A stretch of 64,000 nt of DNA from Clostridium nigeriense. GTDB lineage: Bacteria > Bacillota > Clostridia > Clostridiales > Clostridiaceae. The notes under the pieces were generated by a model. The model had not been told where the DNA came from. It saw only the letters and a program-made list of their open reading frames with translations, and did not search any database. The stretch covers positions 1,170,451-1,234,450 of the forward strand of contig NZ_LT575472.1 in assembly GCF_900086595.1 (NCBI RefSeq), given 5' to 3'. Below are positions 17,979-28,531 of the stretch, piece by piece. How positions within the stretch are numbered: position 1 is the stretch's first letter; each line of letters starts with the position of its first letter. The position numbers and the translations under genes are program-made.

Positions 17979-18569
17979 ATGCCTAGGACGTATTCTTATT
18001 CAGCAGATTTTGATGCTGAAACTGAAGAGCTTTTTAGAGAGGCTGTTTTTCTTGGAGAAGGACATAATGGAATAGTTTATGAACTTCCAGACAATAAAGC
18101 AATAAAAATTTTTCAAGAGGCAAAATGCTGTAAGGAAGAAGGAGAAACTCTTAAAAGAGTAAGTAAATCTAAATATTTCCCTAAGGTTCATAGTTTAGGT
18201 AAGTTTTATATTGTAAGAGATAAAGTAGATGGAAAAAGGCTAGATCATTATATTAAGAAAAAAGGCTTTAATTATGAAATTGCAGAAGGACTTTATAATT
18301 TAATAGAAGAGTTTAAAAGACTAAAGTTTACAAAGCTTGATGCAAGATGTAGGGATATATATGTAACTAATGATAATAGGATTATGGTTATTGATCCTAA
18401 ACAATGTTATAAAAGAAAAGTAAATTATCCAAGGCACTTAATGAAAGGTCTAGAAAAAATAGGAGTTCTAGAAAGTTTTTTAGAGGACCTTAGATTAATA
18501 GATATTAAGGTTGCAAAGGAATGGGAAAAAAGATATAGTCAATACTTGAAAAATAGAGAAATTGAATAA
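17979..18569 (+). CDS. Protein-kinase-like protein with degenerate catalytic loop
   Basis: A 196-aa protein with a glycine loop GEGHNGIVYEL, a beta-3 lysine AIKIF and hinge-like FYIVRDKVDGKRLDHYI. The catalytic segment reads KLDARCRDIYVTNDNRIMVI then DPKQ instead of HxD...N and DFG, and the lobe after it is short. This resembles the small RIO/lipopolysaccharide-kinase-like proteins seen in clostridia; phosphotransfer activity is uncertain. ATG 17979 follows GAGGGAGA. No substrate is evident; it lies downstream of the transporter with its own -10-like TATAAT near 17949 possible. Confidence 0.7.
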   Translation: MPRTYSYSADFDAETEELFREAVFLGEGHNGIVYELPDNKAIKIFQEAKCCKEEGETLKRVSKSKYFPKVHSLGKFYIVRDKVDGKRLDHYIKKKGFNYEIAEGLYNLIEEFKRLKFTKLDARCRDIYVTNDNRIMVIDPKQCYKRKVNYPRHLMKGLEKIGVLESFLEDLRLIDIKVAKEWEKRYSQYLKNREIE

Positions 18570-18606
18570 TTCACCAAGAGTAAGATTTCAGAGGATATAA
18601 ATTAAC

Positions 18607-18647
18607 AAAAAAGCTTAAATTAGAAATTTTCTGATTTGAGCTTTTTT
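18607..18647 (+). terminator. Terminator after the kinase-like gene
   Basis: AAAAAAGCTTAAATTAGAAA pairs imperfectly with TGATTTGAGCTTTTTT, ending in six T residues. Confidence 0.8.
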
Positions 18648-18708
18648 ATTTGAAGAATAGTAAAATAAAATAATTATTAAGTTAAATGATTACATAGGTA
18701 AATTCATA

Positions 18709-18736
18709 TTGAAATATATGGTCAAAGTGGTATAAT
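18709..18736 (+). promoter_or_regulatory. Distal promoter of eno
   Basis: TTGAAA (18709-18714), 16-bp spacer, TATAAT (18731-18736). It would give a leader of about 160 nt. The 18570-18902 gap holds this, the terminator before it, a second promoter, and an AT-rich GATAATGATTATTATT that only loosely resembles a Fur box. Confidence 0.6.
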
Positions 18737-18835
18737 AATAGTGAAAATGTGATAATGATTATTATTTACTAAAAATTGCTATTAATTATATTACCTTTTG
18801 TTTGTAAAGGCTTTATGAATAATTATATTAGTTTA

Positions 18836-18844
18836 TGATATAAT
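18836..18844 (+). promoter_or_regulatory. Proximal extended -10 promoter of eno
   Basis: TGATATAAT without a good -35 box, about 60 bp before the eno start. Confidence 0.5.
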
Positions 18845-18884
18845 AATAAAGGTAGAATATAGGAAATATAATAAATAGCTTTAA

Positions 18885-20198
<1,314 letters not shown>

Positions 20199-20218
20199 TT
20201 AAAAGCTATGCTTTAAGG

Positions 20219-20250
20219 GGATTGTAAGATATATTCTTACAATCCTTATT
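20219..20250 (+). terminator. Terminator after eno
   Basis: GGATTGTAAGA (20219-20229) pairs with TCTTACAATCC (20235-20245), followed by a T-rich stretch. Confidence 0.8.
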
Positions 20251-20383
20251 TATTTATAAATATTTATAAATTGTAATTTTTTAGTAAGATTTTTAAATAT
20301 AATCACTTGTATTATACCTTGGTATATGTTAATATAACCTTATGTAAATACGACCATTTTTATATAGGTTGGGAGGTATATCA

Positions 20384-20617
20384 ATGCTTAAGAATTCATT
20401 GTTAGTAGTAGAAGCACTTTTAGGGTTAATGATTATTGTAACTGTTTTATTACAACCAAGTAAAACAGACGCATTAAGTGGACTTATTCAAGGAAGTAAA
20501 ACGGAAACATTCTTCTCAAAGAATAAAGCAAGAACTAAGGAAGCTATGTTGTTAAAATTAACAATTGTTTCGATGGCTCTTTTTGCTGTGAATACAATAG
20601 CTTTAAACTTAATATAA
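20384..20617 (+). CDS. secG: Preprotein translocase subunit SecG
   Basis: A 77-aa two-helix protein, the small accessory subunit of the SecYEG channel. It shows the family layout: helix 1 (LVVEALLGLMIIVTVLLQP), the conserved loop LSGLIQGSKTETFFSKNKARTKE, and helix 2 (LKLTIVSMALFAVNTIAL). ATG 20384 lies nine bases after GGGAGG. Position next to rnr and smpB is the usual one in Firmicutes. Confidence 0.94.
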   Translation: MLKNSLLVVEALLGLMIIVTVLLQPSKTDALSGLIQGSKTETFFSKNKARTKEAMLLKLTIVSMALFAVNTIALNLI

Positions 20618-20623
20618 TATTAG

Positions 20624-20650
20624 AAAGAGCTACAAAATGTAGCTCTTTTA
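20624..20650 (+). terminator. Terminator after secG
   Basis: AAAGAGCTACA (20624-20634) pairs with TGTAGCTCTTT (20638-20648), three-base loop. Confidence 0.75.
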
Positions 20651-20671
20651 TACTATAAAGGAAGTGATATA

Positions 20672-21049
20672 ATGGGAATTTTTAATGGACTAATGGGAAA
20701 TGCATCAGAAGTAAATTTAGAAAGCATAAGAAAAGAATATGATAATATACTAGCGCCTACAGAAAAAATAGAAAAGGCATATAAACTAGTAAGAGATATG
20801 TTTGTTTTTACAGATAAAAGACTTATATTAGTTGATAAACAAGGGGTAACTGGGAAGAAGACAGAATATCATTCTATACCATATAGATCAATTACTCATT
20901 TTAGTATAGAAACATCAGGGCATTTTGATTTAGATGCAGAACTTAAGATTTGGATTTCCGGAACGGCATTACCTATAGAAAAACAATTTAATAGTAGTCT
21001 TAATGTCTATGAATTACAAAAAGTATTAGCTGAGTATTGCTTAAGATAG
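20672..21049 (+). CDS. Bacterial PH-domain protein
   Basis: A 125-aa soluble protein of the bacterial PH-domain (bPH_1, YvbH-like) family: LAPTEKIEKAYKLVRDMFVF, then TDKRLILVDKQG, YHSIPYRSITHFSIET and the end helix ELQKVLAEYC. The function of this family is unknown. Its start context, 25 bp from 20656 to 20680, is identical to that of rnr at 21140-21164. Confidence 0.85.
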   Translation: MGIFNGLMGNASEVNLESIRKEYDNILAPTEKIEKAYKLVRDMFVFTDKRLILVDKQGVTGKKTEYHSIPYRSITHFSIETSGHFDLDAELKIWISGTALPIEKQFNSSLNVYELQKVLAEYCLR

Positions 21050-21155
21050 AGAAAATGTTGTTTAATCTTCCTTAGTTAGGGCAAAATATAGAGGAAATAT
21101 TTACGATTATATAAAATAAAAACGAAAGAAAGTTAAAGGTAAAGGAAGTGATATA

Positions 21156-23366
21156 ATGGGAATTAAACAAACTTTATTAAGTTTTATGAGAGAAGAAGCA
21201 TATAGACCAATGGATATACAAGAGTTAGTTTCAGTATTTGATATAAACCCTGATGAGTATAAATCTTTTAAAAAGGTACTTAAGACTATGGAGAGAGAAG
21301 GCCTTATAGTTAGAACTAAAAAAGATAAATTTGGTGTACCTGAAAGACTTGGATTAGTTTCAGGTAAGCTTGAAGTTCATCAAAAGGGATTTGGATTTTT
21401 AATACCAGATACAGAAGGTGAGAAAGATGTTTTTATACCAAGTTCTTCTATGAATGGAGCTATGAATGGAGATAAAGTTTTAGTTCAAATTACAAGAGAA
21501 GATATTAATGGTAAAAAGCGTGAAGGTGAAGTTACTGAAGTATTAGATAGAGTTAATAAAAAGATAATTGGGGTTTATGAAGATAGCAGAAATTTTGGTT
21601 TCGTTGTACCAGAAGATTCAAGGTTAAATCAAGATATATTTATATCTAAAAAAGATAGAAATGGAGCTTCTGAAGGAGACCTAGTTATTTGTGAAATAGT
21701 TAAGTGGGCAGATAAGAGAAGAAGTCCAGAAGGTGTAGTTAAAGAAGTTTTAGGTAAAAAAGGAGATAGAGGATTAGACATACTTACTATTATTAAAAAG
21801 TATGGATTACCAGAGGAGTTTCCAGATAAAGTTTTAAACTATGCAGAAAATATAGAAGAAGAAATTCCAGAGAAGGAATATTCAAGAAGAGTAGATCTTA
21901 GAAATTTAAGAATGGTAACTATAGATGGAGAAGATGCTAAGGATTTAGATGATGCAGTATCTATAGAAAGACTAGATAATGGTAAATTTAGATTAGGAGT
22001 TCATATTGCAGATGTAACTCATTATGTTAGGGAGAAGAATCCTTTAGATAGAGAAGCATTAAAAAGAGCAACTTCAGTTTATTTAATAGATAGGGTAATT
22101 CCTATGTTACCTAAGAAGTTATCTAATGGAATTTGTTCTTTAAATCCAAGAGTAGATAGATTAGCTTTAAGCTGCTTTATGGTTATAGATAACAAAGGGA
22201 AGGTAATTCAGCATGAAATTCAAGAAACAGTTATTAAAACTAGTGAAAGAATGACTTATACTGATGTTACTAAAATCCTTGAAAATAATGATGAAGAACT
22301 TATAAAGAGATATGATTATTTAGTTGATGATTTTAAGGCTATGGAAGAGCTTTGTAATATTCTTCGTGAAAAAAGAATGAGAAGAGGAGCTATTGATTTT
22401 AATTTTGAAGAATCAAAGATAATTTTAAATGATTTAGGTAAACCAATAGATATTAAGCCTTATGATAGAGCAATTGCAAATAGAATAATAGAAGAATTTA
22501 TGCTTGTTTGTAATGAAACTATAGCAGAGCATATGTATTGGACTAATTTACCGTTTGTATATAGAATACACGAAGAACCAGATGAAGAAAAATTAGAAAA
22601 GTTCAAAGAGTTTATATATAACTTAGGATATGTAGTTAGATGGGGACAAGAAACACACCCAAGAGCACTTCAAGATATATTAGATAAGGTAAAGGGCAAA
22701 AAGGAAGAAACGGTAGTAAGTACCTTACTATTACGTTCAATGATGCAAGCAAAATACTCACCAGAATGTGTAGGTCACTTTGGGCTTGCAGCTAAATATT
22801 ATTGTCACTTTACATCACCAATAAGAAGATATCCAGATCTTCAAATCCATAGAATAATAAAAGAACAACTAAATGGAAAAATTGATGAAAAGAGAGTTGG
22901 AAAATTATCAGGTATAGTGGAAGTTGCATCTAAACAATCTTCAGAAATGGAAAGATTGGCACAAGAAGCTGAAAGAGAAGTTGATGATTTAAAGAAAGCA
23001 GAATATATGCAAGAAAGAATTGGAGAAGAGTTCTCTGCAATTATTTCTTCAGTTACTTCCTTTGGATTATTTGCAGAACTTCCAAATACAATAGAAGGTT
23101 TAATTCATATTACAGCTTTAGATGATGATTACTACGTTTATGATGAAGCTCATTTATGCTTAATTGGAGAAAGAACTAAAAAGGTTTATAGACTAGGTGA
23201 TGAAGTTAAAGTTAGATGTACTAGAGTAGATATAGATAATAGAGAAGTTTATTTTGATTTAATTGAAGAAGAACCTAAAGAAGAAATAGTTCCAAGTGAA
23301 AAATTAAGTGAAAAGATTCAAGAAGCAAAAGACGAAATGAGAAGTGAATTAATAGAAGAAGAGTAA
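21156..23366 (+). CDS. rnr: Ribonuclease R
   Basis: A 736-aa processive 3'-5' exoribonuclease that degrades structured RNA and works with tmRNA on mRNAs of stalled ribosomes. Domains in order: N-terminal helix-turn-helix (about 1-65), two cold-shock/OB domains (75-215), the RNB catalytic domain starting near RRVDLRNLRMVTIDGEDAKD with the metal-binding DGEDAKDLDDAV, and a C-terminal S1 domain (EEFSAIISSVTSFGLFAELP). It is followed by smpB after 66 bp, the usual rnr-smpB pairing. Confidence 0.97.
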   Translation: MGIKQTLLSFMREEAYRPMDIQELVSVFDINPDEYKSFKKVLKTMEREGLIVRTKKDKFGVPERLGLVSGKLEVHQKGFGFLIPDTEGEKDVFIPSSSMNGAMNGDKVLVQITREDINGKKREGEVTEVLDRVNKKIIGVYEDSRNFGFVVPEDSRLNQDIFISKKDRNGASEGDLVICEIVKWADKRRSPEGVVKEVLGKKGDRGLDILTIIKKYGLPEEFPDKVLNYAENIEEEIPEKEYSRRVDLRNLRMVTIDGEDAKDLDDAVSIERLDNGKFRLGVHIADVTHYVREKNPLDREALKRATSVYLIDRVIPMLPKKLSNGICSLNPRVDRLALSCFMVIDNKGKVIQHEIQETVIKTSERMTYTDVTKILENNDEELIKRYDYLVDDFKAMEELCNILREKRMRRGAIDFNFEESKIILNDLGKPIDIKPYDRAIANRIIEEFMLVCNETIAEHMYWTNLPFVYRIHEEPDEEKLEKFKEFIYNLGYVVRWGQETHPRALQDILDKVKGKKEETVVSTLLLRSMMQAKYSPECVGHFGLAAKYYCHFTSPIRRYPDLQIHRIIKEQLNGKIDEKRVGKLSGIVEVASKQSSEMERLAQEAEREVDDLKKAEYMQERIGEEFSAIISSVTSFGLFAELPNTIEGLIHITALDDDYYVYDEAHLCLIGERTKKVYRLGDEVKVRCTRVDIDNREVYFDLIEEEPKEEIVPSEKLSEKIQEAKDEMRSELIEEE

Positions 23367-23432
23367 AATTGTTCGCAATCTTAAACTTTTCTGTTATACT
23401 TAAGAAGTAGAAATAAAATGTGTGGTGAGATT

Positions 23433-23903
23433 ATGGTAAGGAAGAAAAATAGTAATTCATTAGCTGAAAATAGAAAAGCAAGGCATGATTATTTTGTAGA
23501 AGAAACTATAGAAGCCGGAATAGCCTTAGTTGGAACCGAAGTTAAGTCTATAAGAGGTGGAAAATGTAATTTAAAAGATTCTTATGCAGATATAGATAAT
23601 GGAGAGATGATTTTAAAAAATATGCATATAAGCCCTTATGAGCAAGGGAATATATTTAATGTTGATCCTTTAAGAGAAAGAAAGCTTTTACTTCATAAAG
23701 AACAAATAGCAAGATTTAATGGATTAGTAGCTCAACAAGGATATACATTAATTCCGTTGTCTTTATATTTGAAAAATGGTAGAGTAAAAGTAGCACTTGG
23801 ACTATGTAGAGGTAAGAAAAACTATGATAAGAGAGACTCTATGTTAGAAAAGGCTCATAAAAGGGATATAGAAAGACAGTTAAAGAATTCTAATAGATAT
23901 TAA
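23433..23903 (+). CDS. smpB: SsrA-binding protein SmpB
   Basis: A 156-aa protein that binds the tRNA-like domain of tmRNA and delivers it to stalled ribosomes. Motifs [37 protein letters not shown] and the C-terminal GKKNYDKRD are typical. ATG 23433 is preferred over ATG 23418, since GGTGAG lies just before it and the shorter protein matches the family length. Its RNA partner ssrA is 7.2 kb downstream; alcohol dehydrogenase, nfnAB and others intervene. Confidence 0.96.
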   Translation: MVRKKNSNSLAENRKARHDYFVEETIEAGIALVGTEVKSIRGGKCNLKDSYADIDNGEMILKNMHISPYEQGNIFNVDPLRERKLLLHKEQIARFNGLVAQQGYTLIPLSLYLKNGRVKVALGLCRGKKNYDKRDSMLEKAHKRDIERQLKNSNRY

Positions 23904-23909
23904 ATAAGT

Positions 23910-23971
23910 GGACGTATATTATTTGCAGGACTTTAAGTGATTAAAAATGTAAAATAATATATGTCCTTTTT
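23910..23971 (+). terminator. Terminator after smpB
   Basis: GGACGTATATTATTT pairs with AAATAATATATGTCC, followed by five T residues. The loop is long (about 25 nt). Confidence 0.7.
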
Positions 23972-24091
23972 ATAATTATAAAGAATAGTAAAATATAATA
24001 AGGTAAAAATAAAAAATACAATAAATTTACTTAAAGTAGAAGCTTTATATAAGTTCTATTTTAAGTATATTAAGTATATTTATAATTATAA

Positions 24092-24109
24092 AAGTTAATT
24101 ATTTAACAA
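24092..24109 (+). promoter_or_regulatory. Candidate Rex operator before the alcohol dehydrogenase
   Basis: AAGTTAA-TTAT-TTAACAA matches the Rex consensus TTGTTAA-N4-TTAACAA at 12 of 14 fixed positions, with a perfect right half. Rex represses fermentative alcohol dehydrogenase genes in clostridia when NADH is low, so site and target agree. Confidence 0.6.
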
Positions 24110-24187
24110 TATGGTTAAAGTAAAAACAAATAACATAACTATTTTTTATTAAAGCTTAAAAATATATTTATATATGGGAGGTTTATT

Positions 24188-25354
24188 ATGGCACGTTTTA
24201 CATTACCAAGAGATTTATACCACGGAAAAGGATCTTTAGAAGAATTAAAAAATTTAAAAGGAAAAAAAGCTTTCATTGTAATTGGTGGAGGCTCAATGAA
24301 ACGATTTGGTTTTTTAGATAAGGTTGAAGGGTATTTAAAAGAAGCAGGAATGGAAATTGAAGTTTTTGAAGGTGTAGAACCAGATCCATCAGTTGAAACT
24401 GTTATGAGTGGAGCAGAAGCAATGAGAAAATTTGAACCAGATTGGATAGTTGCAATGGGAGGAGGCTCTCCAATAGATGCTGCAAAGGCTATGTGGATTT
24501 TCTATGAATATCCTGATTTTACTTTTGAAAAAGCAGTAATTCCATTTGGATTACCAGAGTTAAGACAAAAAGCAAAATTTGTAGCAATTCCATCAACTAG
24601 TGGAACAGCAACAGAAGTTACAGCTTTCTCAGTTATAACAGATTATAAAGCAAGAATTAAATATCCACTAGCTGATTTTAATATAACTCCAGATATTGCA
24701 ATAGTAGATCCAGAACTAGCACAAACTATGCCTAAAAAGTTAGTTGCACACACTGGAATGGATGCATTAACTCATGCAATTGAAGCTTATACAGCATCCC
24801 TTAGATCAAATTTTTCAGATCCTTTAGCATTAAAAGCTATTGAAATGGTAAAGGAAAATTTAGTAGATTCTTTTGAGGGAGATGAAGAAGCAAGAAATTT
24901 AATGCATGAAGCTCAATGTTTAGCAGGAATGGCTTTTTCAAACGCATTACTTGGAATAGTTCATTCTATGGCTCACAAGACTGGAGCAGTATTCCATATT
25001 CCACATGGATGTGCAAATGCAATATTCTTACCATATGTTATTCAATATAATAGGGTTAAATGTGAAGATAGATATGCTGATATAGCAAAATTATTAAAGT
25101 TAGAAGGTACAACAAATAAGGAATTAACAGATTCATTAATTGAAATGATAAACAATTTAAATACTGCATTGAATATTCCTCATACAGTTAAAGAATATGG
25201 AGTAACTGAAGATGACTTTAAAGCTAATTTAAAGTTTATTTCTAAAAATGCAGTTTTAGATGCATGTACTGGTTCTAATCCAAGGGAAATAGATGCAGAA
25301 ACTATGGAAAAGTTATTTGAATGTACCTATTATGGAAATAAAGTTAATTTCTAA
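24188..25354 (+). CDS. Iron-containing alcohol dehydrogenase (butanol-dehydrogenase type)
   Basis: A 388-aa group III Fe-dependent dehydrogenase that would reduce aldehydes to alcohols with NAD(P)H to dispose of reductant. It shows the cofactor motif GGGSPIDAAKAMW, STSGTATEVTAFSV, and metal-binding His in GMDALTHAIEAY, GIVHSMAHKTGAVFHIPHG. The NADH or NADPH preference and chain length cannot be read. The gene is monocistronic and has a Rex-like site about 80 bp upstream. Confidence 0.94.
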   Translation: MARFTLPRDLYHGKGSLEELKNLKGKKAFIVIGGGSMKRFGFLDKVEGYLKEAGMEIEVFEGVEPDPSVETVMSGAEAMRKFEPDWIVAMGGGSPIDAAKAMWIFYEYPDFTFEKAVIPFGLPELRQKAKFVAIPSTSGTATEVTAFSVITDYKARIKYPLADFNITPDIAIVDPELAQTMPKKLVAHTGMDALTHAIEAYTASLRSNFSDPLALKAIEMVKENLVDSFEGDEEARNLMHEAQCLAGMAFSNALLGIVHSMAHKTGAVFHIPHGCANAIFLPYVIQYNRVKCEDRYADIAKLLKLEGTTNKELTDSLIEMINNLNTALNIPHTVKEYGVTEDDFKANLKFISKNAVLDACTGSNPREIDAETMEKLFECTYYGNKVNF

Positions 25355-25386
25355 AATATAAATTTTATAATTTTGAATATTAAGTT

Positions 25387-25433
25387 AAAGGTTATCTAAA
25401 ATAAGACATTTACTTTTATAGATAACCTTTTTT
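25387..25433 (+). terminator. Terminator after the alcohol dehydrogenase
   Basis: AAAGGTTATCTA (25387-25398) pairs with TAGATAACCTTT (25419-25430), then T residues. Confidence 0.85.
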
Positions 25434-25526
25434 ATCTAAAAATAGTAAAAAAATATAATATTCAATTGTGTGAATTTTTAAAAAATGATAACATATAATT
25501 GAAAGAAAAATCAGGGGGGTACAAGC

Positions 25527-26414
25527 ATGTATAAGATAATTAAGAAAAAGGAACTTACTGATAATATATACCTAATGGATATAGAAGCTCCTAGAGTTGC
25601 TAGATCAGCTAAGCCAGGTCAATTTATAATTATAAAAAATGATGATAAAGGTGAAAGAATACCGTTAACAATAGCTGATTATAATAAGGATGAAGGTACA
25701 GTTTCTATAGTTTTTCAAGCTGTTGGAAGAGGGACAAAGGAATTAGCATCTTTTAATGAAGGTGAATATGTTTCTGATTTCGTAGGTCCTCTTGGGCAAC
25801 CTAGTGAATTTATTCACGAAGATGTTGAAGAGCTTAAGAAGAAAAATATTTTATTTGTAGCAGGTGGTGTGGGGGCTGCGCCTGTATATCCGCAAGTAAA
25901 GTGGATGAAAGAAAATGGAATTCCTTGCGATGTAATAGTTGGAAGCAGAACTAAGGATTTATTAATATTAGAAGATGAGCTTAAAGAAGTTGCTGGCAAT
26001 TTATATGTAGCAACTGATGATGGAAGTTATGGATTTAATGGAAGAGTGACAGATTGTTTAAAATATTTAGTTGAAGAAAAGGGCAATAAGTATGATCATG
26101 CAGTAGTAATTGGACCTATGATAATGATGAAATTTATGGCTATGCTAACTAAAGAACTTAATATTCCAACTACAGTAAGCTTAAATCCAATTATGGTTGA
26201 TGGTACAGGAATGTGTGGTGCTTGTAGAGTCACAGTTGGAGGAAAAGTTAAATTTGCCTGTGTAGATGGACCTGAATTTGATGGACATCTTGTAGATTTT
26301 GATGAATCTATGAGAAGACAATCAATGTATAAAACTGAAGAAGGTAGAGAACAGTTAAAATTAGAGGAAGGGGACACACACAAACATGGTGGTTGTGGTT
26401 GTAAGGTGGAATAA
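25527..26414 (+). CDS. nfnA: NfnA, small subunit of NADH-dependent ferredoxin:NADP+ oxidoreductase
   Basis: A 295-aa flavoprotein of the dihydroorotate dehydrogenase electron-transfer (PyrK/sulfide dehydrogenase) type. FAD binding covers about residues 1-100 (IPLTIADYN), NAD binding 105-215 (VAGGVGAAPVYPQ), and the C-terminal MVDGTGMCGACRVTVGGK plus KFACVDGPEFDGH carries the [2Fe-2S] cysteines. With NfnB it bifurcates electrons between NADPH, NAD+ and ferredoxin. The next gene begins two bases after the stop. GGGGGGT precedes the start. Confidence 0.93.
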   Translation: MYKIIKKKELTDNIYLMDIEAPRVARSAKPGQFIIIKNDDKGERIPLTIADYNKDEGTVSIVFQAVGRGTKELASFNEGEYVSDFVGPLGQPSEFIHEDVEELKKKNILFVAGGVGAAPVYPQVKWMKENGIPCDVIVGSRTKDLLILEDELKEVAGNLYVATDDGSYGFNGRVTDCLKYLVEEKGNKYDHAVVIGPMIMMKFMAMLTKELNIPTTVSLNPIMVDGTGMCGACRVTVGGKVKFACVDGPEFDGHLVDFDESMRRQSMYKTEEGREQLKLEEGDTHKHGGCGCKVE

Positions 26415-26416
26415 GT

Positions 26417-27811
26417 ATGGCAAGTCAATTACAAGATAGAATGAAAAGAGTACCAATATCAGAACAATCTCCAGAAGTAAGAGCAAAAAACTTTGAGGAA
26501 GTATGTTTAGGATATTCTGATGAAGAGGCTATGAGAGAAGCTAGTAGATGTTTAGGATGTAAAAATCCTAAATGTGTAGATGGATGTCCAGTATCAATAA
26601 ATATTCCTAATTTTATATCCTATATTAAAGATGGAGAATTTGAAAATGCAGCTAAAGAAGTTGCAAAATATAGCGCTTTACCTGCTGTATGTGGAAGAGT
26701 TTGTCCACAAGAAAGCCAATGTGAAGGTAAATGTGTATTAGGAATTAAAGGAGAACCAGTTTCTATAGGAAAATTAGAAAGATTTATAGCTGATTGGTCA
26801 AGAGTAAATAATATATATTTAGCTGAAAGAGAAGAACTAAAAAATATAAAGGTTGCAGTAATAGGTAGTGGTCCGGCAGGACTTACTTGTGCAGGGGAAT
26901 TAGCTAAAAAAGGTTACGATGTAACAATTTTTGAAGCTTTACATGAACCAGGTGGAGTTTTAGTTTATGGTATTCCTGAGTTTAGATTGCCTAAAGATGA
27001 TGTTGTAAGAGCTGAAATTGAAAATATTAAAAAGCTTGGAGTTAAAATAGAAACTAACGTAATAGTTGGTAGAACCATTACTATAGATGAGCTTATGGAA
27101 AATGAAAACTTTAAAGCTGTATTTATAGGTTCAGGAGCAGGACTTCCAAAATTCATGGGAATAAAGGGTGAAAATGCAAATGGAGTTCTATCTGCAAATG
27201 AATTTTTAACTAGAGTTAACTTAATGAAGGCTTTTAAGGAAGAGTATCATACTCCTGTTAAGATTGGAAAAAGAGTTGCTGTAGTAGGTGGGGGAAATGT
27301 TGCTATGGATGCAGCAAGAACTGCACTTAGATTAGGTTCAGAAACTCATATAGTGTATAGAAGAAGTGAATCAGAACTTCCAGCAAGAATAGAAGAAGTA
27401 CATCATGCTAAAGAAGAAGGAATTATTTTTGATGTATTAACAAACCCAACAGAAATATTAGTAGATGAAAATGGTTGGGTAAAAGGAATGAAATGTGTAC
27501 AAATGGAATTAGGTGAACCAGATGAATCTGGAAGAAGAAAGCCTGTAGTTAAAGAAGGCTCAGAATATATTATGGATGTTGATACTGTAATAATGTCTCT
27601 TGGAACTTCTCCAAATCCATTAATTTCATCCACTACAAAGGGATTAGAAATAAATAAATGGAGATGCATAATTGCAGATGAGAATGGACTTACTACAAAA
27701 GAAGCTGTATATGCAGGTGGAGATGCTGTAACAGGAGCAGCAACGGTTATTTTAGCTATGGGAGCTGGTAAAAAAGCAGCAGCTGCAATAGATGAATACT
27801 TAAGCAAATAA
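26417..27811 (+). CDS. nfnB: NfnB, large subunit (glutamate synthase small-subunit-like)
   Basis: A 464-aa protein related to GltD and dihydropyrimidine dehydrogenase. N-terminal [4Fe-4S] motifs are CLGCKNPKCVDGCPVSINIP and CGRVCPQESQCEGKC; then come the FAD site VAVIGSGPAGLTCAGELAKKG (begins near residue 146) and the NADPH site VAVVGGGNVAMDAARTALRL. It is translationally coupled to nfnA. Older annotations call it homotetrameric glutamate synthase, but the neighbouring nfnA supports the bifurcating enzyme. Confidence 0.94.
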   Translation: MASQLQDRMKRVPISEQSPEVRAKNFEEVCLGYSDEEAMREASRCLGCKNPKCVDGCPVSINIPNFISYIKDGEFENAAKEVAKYSALPAVCGRVCPQESQCEGKCVLGIKGEPVSIGKLERFIADWSRVNNIYLAEREELKNIKVAVIGSGPAGLTCAGELAKKGYDVTIFEALHEPGGVLVYGIPEFRLPKDDVVRAEIENIKKLGVKIETNVIVGRTITIDELMENENFKAVFIGSGAGLPKFMGIKGENANGVLSANEFLTRVNLMKAFKEEYHTPVKIGKRVAVVGGGNVAMDAARTALRLGSETHIVYRRSESELPARIEEVHHAKEEGIIFDVLTNPTEILVDENGWVKGMKCVQMELGEPDESGRRKPVVKEGSEYIMDVDTVIMSLGTSPNPLISSTTKGLEINKWRCIIADENGLTTKEAVYAGGDAVTGAATVILAMGAGKKAAAAIDEYLSK

Positions 27812-27815
27812 GATT

Positions 27816-27871
27816 TAAGGGTATCTATAACTTTAATATTATATTATAGTTAAGATATCCTTATATTTTTT
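27816..27871 (+). terminator. Terminator after nfnB
   Basis: AAGGGTATCT pairs with AGATATCCTT across an AT-rich loop, followed by a T run. Confidence 0.65.
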
Positions 27872-28076
27872 GATATAAAATATTAAAATTCTGTAAATAT
27901 TATATATTTTTTTTAGTAATTATAGGTGAGTTTATAGTATAATTTTAGAAAGAGTATTTTGTATATGAATATGATAATAAATGGTAAATATAGATTTGAT
28001 TAAAAAATAAACTATGGATTATTCACTATTAAATTACTCGAAATAACTTTATAAAATACGAAAGAGAGGGGTTTCA

Positions 28077-28472
28077 ATGTATTTATCCAAATTTACTGAT
28101 TATTCTTTTAGAGCTTTAGTTTACTTAGCAGAGAACAGAGATAAACTTTGTACTGTGGAAGAACTAGCTAAAAAATTAGAAATATCAGAGCATCATCTTA
28201 AGAAAATAATACATAAGCTAGCTAAGACGGATTTAATTATATCTATGAAAGGTAGAACTGGCGGGTTAAAGCTAGGATTAGATCCTCAAGATATAAACCT
28301 TGGAGAAGTTGTAAAAATTACTGAAGATAATCTAAATATAGCTCAATGTTTTAGTAAAGAAAATTGTTGTCCTTATATAAGCTCTGATTGTAAGTTAAAA
28401 GGAATAATGAAGGAATCCTTAGATGCTTTTCTTAATGAGTTTTCAAGATACACTTTAGAAGATATACTTTAA
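28077..28472 (+). CDS. Rrf2-family transcriptional regulator with Fe-S cysteines
   Basis: A 131-aa winged-helix regulator (MYLSKFTDYSFRALVYLAEN). The recognition region is LEISEHHLKKIIHKL and the wing KGRTGGLKL. Cysteines in CFSKENCCPYISSDCKLK (about residues 91-108) follow the NsrR-like pattern that holds an iron-sulfur cluster, so it may sense NO or iron-sulfur status. It is monocistronic, so targets are not obvious from context. Confidence 0.85.
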   Translation: MYLSKFTDYSFRALVYLAENRDKLCTVEELAKKLEISEHHLKKIIHKLAKTDLIISMKGRTGGLKLGLDPQDINLGEVVKITEDNLNIAQCFSKENCCPYISSDCKLKGIMKESLDAFLNEFSRYTLEDIL

Positions 28473-28531
28473 TTAATTAAGAGTGAAAAATTAAGGGAAA
28501 AACACACTAGAAGTTTTATAATAATTATTAA

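Noticed and set aside
18749..18767. GATAATGATTATTATT resembling a Fur box before eno
   Set aside because: Only about 15 of 19 positions match and the DNA is very AT-rich; enolase is not an expected Fur target.
27403..27807. 134-codon frame on the minus strand of nfnB
   Set aside because: Antisense shadow of a highly conserved gene; no start signals or recognisable protein. The same applies to other long antisense frames, such as in eno and the PTS IIC gene.
26417..27811. Glutamate synthase small subunit
   Set aside because: The coupled upstream gene is NfnA-type with a 2Fe-2S site and no glutamate synthase large subunit is near, so NfnB is preferred.
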